From Pholis gunnellus (Eukaryota > Chordata > Actinopteri > Perciformes > Pholidae), in assembly GCA_910591455.2 (NCBI GenBank), contig OU342817.1, forward strand, positions 14,209,915 through 14,273,914: DNA of 64,000 bases, given 5' to 3'. Made by a program: the position numbers and the translations under genes. Each line of letters begins with the position of its first letter. Position 1 is the first letter of the stretch. The notes under the pieces were generated by a model, which was given only the letters and a program-made list of their open reading frames with translations, made no database searches and had not been told where the DNA came from. Positions 40,428 through 52,576 of this stretch are shown in pieces.

Positions 40428-41377
40428 TCACAAGTTGGAAGACAGCCGGGATCTGGCAGAGTCTAGCTCTGGAAGGCTGACAATTGAATCTTTCTTGGGA
40501 ACTCCAGAGTCTGGAGGTCCTGATCCAGCAGCTGCTGCTACTGCCCCCATTCCAGCAGGTCCACCTGGAGGGGGTGCGGAGGCAAAGACCACCCTTTGTT
40601 GAGCTCCTGCCAATCTCACCACCCCCGAGGGCCCTGGCAGGCTGGGGTGAGTGGGCTGAGGGGGACCGATGGAGTTGTTGGAGGTGCGGGTGGATGGTGG
40701 AGGGCTGGGGGCTGCAGAGGCAGCTTGTTGTGTTCCCTCCTGGGGAAGTGAAAGCTGGGAGGCAGATATGGCCCGGGAATCCTGGCTCAAGCTACCTGCA
40801 TGGAGGGAGTGGGTGCTCTTGTGTGAGGCAGCCCTCTGCTGGGTCTGTAGTGGGCTGGGAGCATGGTGCTGTACAAGGGACAATTGGGAACCAGAGGGTC
40901 CTGCGCTTGCCATGTACTGGAAAGTCCGTCCTGAGGCTGCGAGCGGGCTTTGGACAGGCGGGCTGGAGATGGCAGATCCAAACGCCCCTCCGAACGTTTG
41001 AGGGGGTTGAGACTGAAGAGGAGACATGGCGACTGGGCTGGCCAGATTCTGCATCACATGGAACCGTCGCACCACGCGAGGAGACTGCAGAGTCCCTGGA
41101 CCCACCAGCGGACTCGCCATTTGAGGACAAAAGCTCATAGCCACAGCCTGCTGAAGCGTGGCGATAGCGGAACCCGACTGCGGCTGGCCAGGGGGAGCAA
41201 AGATACCGCCGATGGACGGGGTCATAGACATGGACCGCGGCCGCTGCAGGTCCACCAACTTCACCATCTCACGGTCGTACTTGACAATCTCCTGGATCAG
41301 CTCGTTCTCCTGGTTGTTGAAGACACCAGAGTTGAGATCATGCTGAACCTTGTGCATCAGGGTGGAATTCTTCTTAC
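40428..41377 (-). CDS. hcn2: hcn2 exon 8: C-terminal tail
   Basis: 950 coding bases starting in KKNSTLMHKVQHDLNSGVF and ending RSRLSSNL. The tail is low-complexity, rich in Ser, Pro, Gln and Ala, and diverges from mammals between the SAIATLQQA block and the end. The final SNL tripeptide is the TRIP8b-binding motif of HCN channels. Three long plus-strand frames overlap this exon and are antisense shadows. Confidence 0.95.
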
Positions 41378-44300
41378 CTACAGAAAAAGTAAATGGATTC
41401 ATTATTAAGGACGAGGCAAAGGGGACAAAAAGCAGAACACAAAAGGATCAGGAAAGGTAGAACAATATGGGTTAGAAATGGCATGGGATGTCCTTCAAAT
41501 CAGGTAAATCCTCGAGCACAACAAGCCCTGAGGAAAATGGATGTGTCACCCTGTACTCTCATCTTCTGTTACCGTGTCCCGTGTTATTCTGAGGGAACAG
41601 CACGGCTCATTTTACTCTCTATTTTAACATTAATATTCTGGATAGATTTTCAAAGCACAATACCATTTTGTTCTGAGTACATGGGATTCATTTTAGAGTT
41701 TTTTAATTTGAAAAAAAAGCTTAACAGACTTACAAATGTGCAATAGAGATGTTACATGTGTTTGTACTGCTAGTGATATGTCTGACTGCATCAGTAGCTG
41801 CAACTTTCGGTCATTCGGACAAGATATGTACTTCATCCTCAGAACCTGCACCATCAGCGTTTAATAAAAAATAAAATCAATTGTACCCATATTTCAGCCT
41901 CTTATCTTATGCAAGCATTCACTGGAGGAACCTTTTACCTATGCGGTCTAGACGGTCAATGGCAACAGTCTCAAAGGCGCGTCTCATCATGGGATATTCT
42001 TCCAGCACCTCATTGAAGTGGTCAACAGACAGAGAGTAGAGTCGACAGTAAGTCTCTGCTCGCACGCTGGCTGTTCGCCGACCCCTCGTTAATAAACAGA
42101 TCTCTGAAACGAGGAAGGATAAAGTGCATCAGCTTTAAAAAGAAGAACAAATGTCACCATCAGAGAAACAAAGAGAGAAAAGAGAAAAAAAGGGCAAGCT
42201 ACAAACTGTGTCCTACCTCCAAAATAAGAGCCGTCAGAAAGTTTCATTGCCAGAGTGCCCTTAGTGATGACGCTGCAGACTCCGTGCTGAATGAAGTACA
42301 TTTTCTTCCCAATGGTGCCTTCCCTTATAATGTAATCATGCGGCTGGAATACCTCAAAGCGCAGCTTGGTCAACATGGCCGTCACAAAGTACGGCTCTGC
42401 GTTGGCAAACAGCGGCATGGATGCCACCAGCTTGCGACAGTTGAAGTTCACAATTTCCTAAGAAAAGACATATGGTTTGGTGAGAACTATCTGTCAAATC
42501 TGCAACTGCAGCACTACACTGCAGTCAAGTATGAAGGCTGAGTTCAGGGATTTTCGTAATAAATGTTCATCTTGTAAGTATATGCGACAACTAACTACAA
42601 GGCTTAAAACAAATACTGCTTTATCTGTATTTTCAAAATCAAACAAGTACCTCAAACACAAAAATAATCCATCAGTACAGGACTTCATATGTAGATTGCA
42701 TGTCTTATTGTCGATTTATGTCTTACCTCTCTGAGGGGCTCGCTGAGTTCTCCCAAAATGCTCTCCTCGTCAAACATCTTGCCCTGGTATCTGTGCTCAT
42801 AGTAGTCATGGATTTTCTGTCGGAAGTCGGAAGGCAGCTTGTGGAAGGACATATACTGCTCCACTTGTTTGTACTGAGAGGGAGTGAGACGGACAGAGGT
42901 AATGTTCTGTTAATGCAGTTTACATAATAAAACAGTTTTCCCACTGTAACAATGTTTAGTTGTATTAAGTCTGGTGATATTCTGTATTTTTCTTATTGGC
43001 AGAAAAATCCCATGAAGAGGATCCAAAACCAACAATGCTTCTGATCCCACCAACAAGTGCTGTCTGTGTAGTCAAAGCCTGAAAAACCTGACTCGTCTGT
43101 GCCAAACAGCTCCATTGTTGTCCAAAAAATATCAAAAACACATCAATTAGCCACACAGTTGACTTGTTCCTTCATTATGATGAGAATGGGCACTGTAGTT
43201 TATTTTAAGTTAATCCCACAAACATGCTGTTAAATACTCACGACAGAACTAAATGTGTATTTCTCCACAGCTGAAAATAGCCACATGTTGTACAGCACGA
43301 GGGATCCGATCACGTATGCGCCCATATCGTTACACACTAATGTTAATATACACAGTAGGAATGTAGAGATCTTTGGACGTACGTATGCACAAAGCACAGC
43401 AAAATATAATCTTTGCTAAGCAGTTACATGTGTTTTTCTTTTTTACTACATTGATACCTACACTCAGTTCTAAAGGTTATAATGTCAGTTTATACTAGAA
43501 CAGTTTTAGAGAGGTGCCTGATTAAAATGTATGGCAATTTCGAGGCTGTAGTTCATGGTGCTGTTGAATTGTATTGCATTGCATTATCCTCAGATGATTT
43601 TCAAATACTTCATTATTGGGTGGACAAAATAGTACATTATAGCGCATTACAATTCAACAGCACCACAAGCTACGGCCTCCAAAGAGGATGCAGCTAATCA
43701 ATGAAAATAAACAAGGTATGATTCTGAAGGATGACTCAACAAACACAATACAGACTGCACAAATCAGTGCAAGCACATGTCCTTCAGCTGTCAGCTGAAA
43801 TGAACACACTCCATTATGCTACCTAGAAGTTAATCGATGCCAGATCAATAAGAAGTGAGGGGACCAACATGGCAACATCACAAACAATCAGCTCCTGTTG
43901 TTGAGATATGCTAATCGCAATCCATCCAAAGAGCCCACTGAGAAACCAAAAAAACTACGTGGCCGGCCTGCGGACTGGGGAGTGATGGTCGGGTGGTGAA
44001 TCGAGCAAACGATAAACTGAGAGAAAGAGAGAGATTTATCCTCGTACTTTGCTGTCCGACTGTGTGCACTTCAACCAAGCTCAAATGGAAAGCCTAAGAA
44101 GAGGCACAACTCCACCCTGCACCTATAAAGCTGTCCGAAACACAATTTTGAGAGGCAGTGACAGCTCAGCGGGCGAGCTGCTGTGTATTCTCGGCTGTCA
44201 GGGACTGAGGAAAGGCATCGTCCAAACCGCCTCTGTCCCGTCGGTCCTAACGCTGCGCGGTGGATGAACAGTGAACATCATGAAACACTTTCAGCTGGCA

Positions 44301-47300
44301 TCAAGTGATATCTCCTGACAGTGTTTTCAGCAGGTTTAGTGTCAGAGCAGCAAGACACAACTCTAGGTGTTATTGCCTCAGCAGCCACGAATCCTGACGG
44401 AGGCCCCGAGCTAAACAATGAGGTACACCCGCTCGCAGATCTGAATCCTCAACAGCAACATATACGTACATGTCTAAATTGGAAATTGTTTGTTCTCAGA
44501 GACAGACAGGCTGGCTCCCAGTTTCCAAACGAGATACATACTTGGCAAACAAAGATTGCTAGTTGTACATAACTGAATACTTGTGTGCACATGGAGAATC
44601 CTGCAGTACAGGGAAATGAAATAGCAGCCCTCTATGTTATTGCAGCTGATATTGTCTTTGCACCTGAAACTAAACGGAACTGTGAGTACCACTTCATATA
44701 ACTAAGGTCGCAGTAGCAACAGCAACTAAATTATCTCAACTGCAGAACTGACAAAGAGTATTTACAGTGCTGTCAGAAAGTTATTACATTTTGTTTCATT
44801 GTTTGATTTGCTATGAAACTAAACCTGGGGGGTAGAAGTTTTACTCAGTGTGATTACATCCACATCAGATGAACTGTGTAGGAATTGTAGTGGGTTTGTT
44901 TATGCAGTCATTCCGTTGTAGGAGGAAGAAAGTAAGTTAACATAATCTTGAATAAAGTCTCCATATTTCATATTCGTGTACACATTTTTCAATAGCTGGC
45001 TGAACTCTGTGACCCGAAGATATCAGCAGACACTTGGCATCCTCCCCTGTGATGCTCTGCCAGGTTTGTACTCTTCACTTCTTATTTAAGGCCCTTTCAA
45101 CGTTCAGTCTGGTCTTCAGTAACAGAAACACATACTGTTTCTTTAGGAATATTATGGTAAATATTATCCTGGTGCTTTACATGCTTTACCTAACCAAAAC
45201 ACCTAAATTAAAACAAATGGACTATTTCTTTCCATTAGACCCTTGCGATTAATTTGGACTAACATTTTCAAGGATTAGTTTTTTTCTGTTTAACTGACAA
45301 TTTGTGATTTGTCGTTGAGTGGGAAATGATTTTGTGCTTGTAAATTAGGCGACACTTTATTTTTAAGGGTTTTAAAGGTGTTTAGACATTAACCATGACT
45401 GAACCCCTCAAGATTATGTGTAATAACTTTGCAGATCTCTTGACTCCCCTCCTGACTTTTCACATTGTCAATACTTTGGTCTATGACCAAATACCTGCCA
45501 AACTAATGACATTCCCATCAGCCTCAGCTGTACTTTCTCCTCTAATTACAAAATGTTAGCAGGTTAACACGCCTAAGTATAGCCTCAGAGCTGCCAGCAT
45601 AGCTGTAAGTGTTTTACCACCTCCGCTGAAAAGCCAAAAATCTAATCCAGAAAATAATGTCCATAATACTGGCAGTCTGATCTTAAAGCCTCGGCGTCTC
45701 TATTCTATTTCAAATCCGATATACTAGATTACAGAGTCAAAACAGTGAAAACAAATACTTTCTGACCTGTATGTAGGATTAATGCGACCAAATACTGCTT
45801 TTGCAGAGAGGATGTTGATATACAATCACCCCACATAGACAAGAAAAGTCTTGTCTCTCAGCCCAGAAAAAATAGCAATGTGTGTTTCTGACTGATACCG
45901 TCACCCACAATGCTTCCTTCTGCCATATAACATAAACATAAATAAACCAAACATGCAACGTTAGAATTATTTAGCATCTCCTGGACGGAGGGCAGCTGCA
46001 CAGCTCCTCTGATCTTCCGGAGTTACACAACACAATTTCTCACCTGCATGAGTGACTCTGCTTCCTGACATTTGCAGATGGAGAGTGGCCTGAAGAAATG
46101 ACCCCGTGTCACAACTCTTTACCCGACGTGTCAGAGCTAACGCTGCGGCTAGTGAGCCTTTCATAGAATAGAAATGCTGATTGCTGAACAAAGTGTAGGT
46201 GAGGGGGGCGGCCCGGGCAGCGAGGGAAAACCTCACGCTCCCCGCCAGAGAGGCAGCGGCCAAGCAGCCGTGGTTAGACTGTGACTCTAAATGAATGAGG
46301 CAGCAAAAAGCCTATCTGATTGAACTTAGATGGTGGCATTTAATGACTTGACTTTGAGAGCCATGTCACATTGCGGTGTATCGATCGTCACCAGGCCAAA
46401 CCTGAAATCTCCCAAGTGTCACAGAGGAGAGGGAGCGAGCATTTAGCCGGTGCGTCACAGCGCCCACGGGGGACTGACAAATCCCCAAATGAGAGTGAAA
46501 ATGACATCAATTTTCTGCGTCACTTTGATGACACTGCATGCGGCAGCAAAGTGCTCTGCTAACATTTTGTCATCTAAACTTCTGCTTTTGGGAACACATT
46601 GAAATTTATGGGGAGTTTTGTCTTTGACTTTGATTATATTTTTGAACTTTTAAACCCATTAACTACTGACCCAATATAACTAGCAGCTTTGTATCATTTC
46701 CACTTCTTTCTTTCCTTTCTTCCTGTTTCCTCTCCTCTCTTCTCCTTTTCCCTCCTCTCATCTCCTCTCCTCTTCTCTCCTCCTGCTCATTCATCCCACA
46801 ACCTCTCTCCATTGGAAATGCTAATTCGGGTTCATCCCAAACGGCCATGTGGATGTATAATTCATTCACTTAATTCCCTGCTAAATCGCCTCATTATACT
46901 ATGCAGCACATTCACCAAAGAGAAGAAGATCAGATAGCGTAAGTCGGAGCTTGTCTCGTCTTTCTTCAATTCAGGGATGTGTACACAGGGAGGAACAACA
47001 CACTGTGGGGTCTCACACAGTACAAAGTCTCATTAAATGAAATGAGACTTCTTAGGAAACACTGATATTCCTACAATTCAGTCAAAGGGAGTGACGACCA
47101 AAGGAGACTGGCAGATAAGGGTTTGTTCATCAGACACACTTTCTACTGCAGTGAATATCATTCATGGCTAAAGGGATGCTGTTTTTGTTGTAGACGATGG
47201 CGTAGGAATTTCTTTGGCCCCTATCTTTGCACAGTCAGTCTGGCTCTGGATAATTGGTGCGATCAGTGACAAACCGTCTGGCTAATAGAGGACAGATCAC

Positions 47301-50300
47301 TGTTGTTGATGATGCCAGTGGCGCAGAGAGGAAGCAGAGGAGGAGTGTATGTGGGGGGCATGAAACAATCTTGTATCCTGTCTTATGTCACATAATGGCA
47401 GAGAGCTCAAACTGATGTCTGCTCTCTTTCTTGCTGTTTCTCAGGAGCGCTGATTCAATGTAAAACTCCATGTCACATTAAGTGAAGATAATTGATGCAA
47501 AAAGGTGTATCTATAGTCTATTGTCTGCTGCATGTTACAAGGCTGGGTTATCTCAAGTGTTTATTATTTAAATTAAATGTATGAATGTATGTATGAATAG
47601 CACAGGTGTAAATAATATATTTAATTGTGGCTGAACTCGATCTAGCTGCTCCTCTTTCATGGTCCTGGTTGTGCATGCTGGCTCGTTTGTGTTATTAGTA
47701 ACATCTGTGCTTTTCCTGCTTTGAGGTAAAAATATCTTCTCTTTATGTTAAATCTTCCTAATTAATTTTATTTACACTTCATCAAAACGAAAGTGGCGTC
47801 ACATTTTCTAAAGTAGATGCTGGTTGATTTCAGGCAAGCTCTTAACTAAACGTAGTTATCATGTTAATTAAACAATAATATATCTGTCAACTGATGTAAT
47901 GCAATGATCAGCTATCCATACCTTGAGACCGAAATCTGCCCGATTAAATGTAATCACGGAGTGCACCCAAAAGCTGATTAGATCAAACTTCACAAGCCAG
48001 TAAGGAGTTTAGGTGTATCCTCTCCAACCCAAACAGGTACATCCAAATGAATACAATGCTCGGACAAATGTCAGTAAAGCACAGCGTTACATGCCCACAC
48101 AGTCACGTCATATTGTTACACCCTAATTATAAGTAGCCACGTCTGAAAATCGTCAGCCTCCCAGTTAAAGATATTTCCTGAATTTCTGACAGTGACGATT
48201 TGTCCCACTTAGTGAAAATAACTACAGAATTGTCAACAGACAGCAAGCAAAATAGCTGACTGCAAAACCACCATCCCTGGGTGTTGCATCTAAATATAAT
48301 CCAACACTAACGTCACTATAATGGATTCAGCTGGTTTAAAATAGTTTATCTGTATCTGGTTTCACTTATTAAATACATAAACACAGAAAAAATACTGTGT
48401 GAACTCTCAGGTTGGTTTTCATGCTCTTCTTATTATGCCGACAGTGCATGAATCAAGCATGGGACAAAGTTTAATCAGGCAAAATAAGAGAAAACACCTC
48501 TGTGTCTGTTTGTGCACCCTAGAGTGTGACGGGCCTTTAATGCTGCATTTTCTAGTGACCTTACAACGGATTACATAAAACAGGGTAATGTCAGAATCAC
48601 AAAGTCAAAATCACAGAATATAATGCACCAAAAGAAGGTGTTTCAACTGGCTAAACATGCAAGTTTGAAGGTCAGATATCATCAAACATGAATGCTGACT
48701 TTCTAAGAACCGTGATCCCCAGAAACACATGCCCGAATTGGTAATTTGCATTGTTTCCAAAGGTGCATTAAAAGTGGCACAAGTGAGACTATGTATTTAT
48801 ATTTTAGGTCTATTAGCCCTCCTGTTATGTGTGCTCTGTATAAATAACGCATAGGTCTCTGCACCAAAGCCACCAAAGCCAGATTCTCCCTAAATTCAAC
48901 CAGCATGCATTGTGAGTCTGACATTACTGCCGGGCTGAAATGGAAACCTCCACACAATGCTAGCGCGAGCCTCACTGGGGCTGTAACAGACTGCCAGCAG
49001 ACTTGTTTTGCTAACACTCTCCAAATGATAAAAATGTCACTCACAGTCCGATCTGGAGGAGTGGCGAATTCACCCAGCAGCATCGGCATCAGCCTCACTG
49101 GCATGGCTGGCACTTTTCTGCCATTTTTTATTTTCTTTTAATAACCACGTCTTCAGCTCAAATACTAATCCTCACAGAGCAGCAGAAAAAAACGTTGCAC
49201 AAGGAAAAGGGAAAATCTGACAACTGGTCAGAAAAAGACTTTTGGGTAAATGCACTTTCCTGCACTCAGCGGCATAAATATATATTCTGGGATGGGGTGA
49301 CGATGCATTAGCAAATATCTAAATACGAGCGAATACTCAAAAAAGCACACAGTATTATGAACACATTTCTGACGTGAAAGCATGTTTGTTTCTTACGTCT
49401 CAATTTATCCTTAAACTGAATAAAAAGGCTGTTTAAACTTATACAACTCGTCACTGCTCCTAAATACATAAGACACTGCTGCTTGTGGTGCAAATTTAAC
49501 TGGATACTTAAAGCTGAGGTGAAAACTTTCAACCATCAGCAACAGGAAAAGGGGGCAGAGTAACGGTATTATCTTTGGACAGAGGAGTGAGACCCACTGT
49601 GGAGGAACCCATTCCTCCCAGATAAAACACAACTATCTATCGCTAGCCTTTAAACCATCATCCAGGACACACAGTTAAGAGCAACAGTGTAAGCACTCAA
49701 AGCATTTATTGGAAATGATTTGTACCCAAGCGTCCAGCCACTGGGAAAGCCACTGGGAAAAAAACCTCAGGGGAGCTCCAAACAATGCCAGCGAAATAAA
49801 ACGCTGACAAAAACAATCTAAACGATGTGAAACAGACAGTGTTGAAATATATCACAGTGCACCAGGACTTAGCCCTGAGCCCTACCGTCTTCCACAGGTT
49901 TCCCCTCCCCCCCTTGCTTTGCTCCCTGTAGCAGACAGTTAGCAGTAGCACTGCACCTCTCAAGGACACCACCAACCGAGAGGATAGAGAGGGAGGAGGA
50001 GTGGGAGAAAGAGAGAGAAATTATGATCGAAATGAGAGGAGAGAGGGGTACAGATAAGAGAAAGATGGGGAGCTGAAAATCAGGTGGAAATATTTTAAAG
50101 GTGGATGAAAAGAGAAAAGAGGGGACGAGCTAATGAAAAGAGGGATGGTGAAAGATGCAAACAGATGATACAGAGTGCAGGTAGAGTGAGAGCCAGGGAA
50201 TGAGTGATCAGGAAGAGAGGAAGAGAGGCCGCCATGGTTGCTTACATCACCTTCAGGATGACATTGGCAGGACACACAGGTCTGCTGCCTCATCAATTCT

Positions 50301-52483
50301 ACTGCTGCCCAAGGGGACATTATATCTGACACACACACACACACACACACTCTCTCTCTTTCTCTCTCTATCTCTATGTCTCGTTCTCTCTCTCCCACAT
50401 CAGCCCCCACGCACACATAGGCCCAGCCCCTGGCGACGTGGCTCTACCTGGCCGAACACACCCGCAGCCTCTGATTGGCTGCTGAGAGCCAGCAACACAC
50501 CCCCTGCTCCCCAGCCAGCGAGACTCTGCTTGGAAACAGAGAGGCTGTGCCGTTACCACTATAGGCCACTGCTGCAGCACTGTTCAGCACTCCTCTGATC
50601 CCCATCCTTGTTTCTGATATTGGAAGAAAAATACTACCTAATGACCATATACGAGTGGTTAAACAGTGTCTGGTATCGCGCGATTAAGGTCAAAACCCAA
50701 AGCAAAGTGGTGTGACCTGATGCTACACTGGGCTGTTAGAAAATTACGCACACAGAAAAAAAATGTCCACTCATGTTTATGGTTATCAAATCCTGTGTTT
50801 TAAATAAATAATGGAGGAGCCTACAATATGCTAAATTTACATTTAATCAGTGACATCAGCTGCAGCCAATCACTAACAAAAACACAGGAGAAGAAAGATA
50901 AATAACAAGCTCTACCATTGTTTTGATCAACTAAGATCATTTTTAATATTGACCACTGAAGGAGCTCTTCAATTGCACTGGCCCACCAGTGGGTCAATCA
51001 GCACAAAACTACCGCTGAGCAGCCAAACATAGTTGAAAACCGTCACCTAAACCAAAGCTATCAGCATATGCTGACAGAGTACCGACCCGATACCAGTGAT
51101 CTGTAAAATGATTCTATATATCAGGTAATATGAGGCTGTAACTACACCACAGCTCTCAAAGATATAGCGTGCTAATTACAGAACTTTGGAGGTGCTGGTA
51201 GGTGGATTTCCCCTTCATGCTAAGTTAGCTGGATGGTGATGGTAGCTTCCTATTTACTGTAGAGACATGAGAGTTGTACTGATTTTTTTTTCTTCTATAA
51301 GTCTCGGCAAGAAAGCAAATATTTCATAAAACGTCAATATTTTCCTTCAAGGGGAAATAAAAGTGGAAAACTGGTTATTAAGAGGTTAACAGGAAACAAG
51401 AAAAGGTTTGAGATCGTGGGACGGAGGTGATGTAATGAAGCTCCTCACCTTTTCCTGATACTGCCGTCTGGAGGAGTCCAGGGACTGGATAAGAGCTGTT
51501 GCATGGCCAATAAAAACAGCGTAGCAAGTCGCTCCTACAATCATACTCAGCATGGTGAGCCAGATGTCTGAAAGACTCTCCGGGGCCTGCCGGCCATAAC
51601 CGATGCACAGCATGTGGCTCATTGCCTTGAACACGGCAAAGGAGTACAGCTCTGACCAGGTATCATTCTGTGGAGAGAGAGAAAAAGGAGATAAGCAAAT
51701 AGTTAAAGACATCAATGTTACATAAAAAGGCATGTTTTGAGGGAGAGTGGTGGCAGAGAGTCAGAAGAAAGGCTTTGGGGACAGCGGGCTCGTGGAACAG
51801 CACTTAAACAAATGAGAACTCCAGGGATGGAGTTGCATTAGAAGGAGAGAGGGAGGAAGAGGAGACGACATCAGGGGAATCCTTCGAGGCCTAATCAGTA
51901 AAGTAGAGACGGTTTGGAAATTATTTCCTCAGAGAGGGATGATAATGAGAGGTCATTAAATATGCCCTTTCAGAGCTGTGTGAATAGGAATCTCCAACAG
52001 CCAGGCAGCGGCCACCAGGCTGCTTGTTTTGAGACTCACGAAAGGGGCACACTTATGGTCGAAAGTTACAAAAACATCAAGGGGCATTTCACATGTTGTT
52101 TGATCCCTTTGATAACATCTGTCCTAAATGTAAATAGTGGCTCTGTGTCATTCCACTGCAGCTTTAAGCCAAAACTCCCTTTGTCACAAAAGAGACGGGT
52201 GAATGAGAAATCCGAACAAGCTCCATTAATCTGATACTTTTGTCCACCAGCTCCCTTTGTTTCCCTTTTTGCTTTCATTAGCTCCAACTGTGGTGACCTC
52301 GACCTGAACACACTGCTCATGCCAATTAATATGAAGGTAAAGTCAAAAGCCAGGGTTGAAGTCCAGGTTTTGGGGTTTAATTTAAATCTTTCTACCAGGG
52401 GAACTACAATCTCCAGCCTCCTGAAAACCTCTTAGAGCCTGGCTTCAAGGGCACAAAAAACAACCTCTTCTATCTTGGCTCCT

Positions 52484-52576
<93 letters not shown>

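Larger units (their letters stand above)
42874..51448 (-). other. hcn2: hcn2 intron 4 (8575 bp)
   Basis: No further exon is seen. It holds the foldback MITE at 43541-43680, repeat copy B at 45421-45612, a pyrimidine tract at 46697-46793, a CA/CT tract at 50331-50395 and a MITE fragment at 51180-51356. Confidence 0.75.

Noticed and set aside
40484..41408. Long plus-strand open frames (218, 152 and 110 codons) opposite hcn2 exon 8
   Set aside because: They mirror the GC-rich, low-complexity hcn2 coding exon, have no splice or family evidence, and disappear outside the exon.
44765..44875. TACAGTGCTGTCAGAAAGT resembling a Tc1-like terminal repeat
   Set aside because: Only about 20 bases match and no second end or transposase was found nearby.
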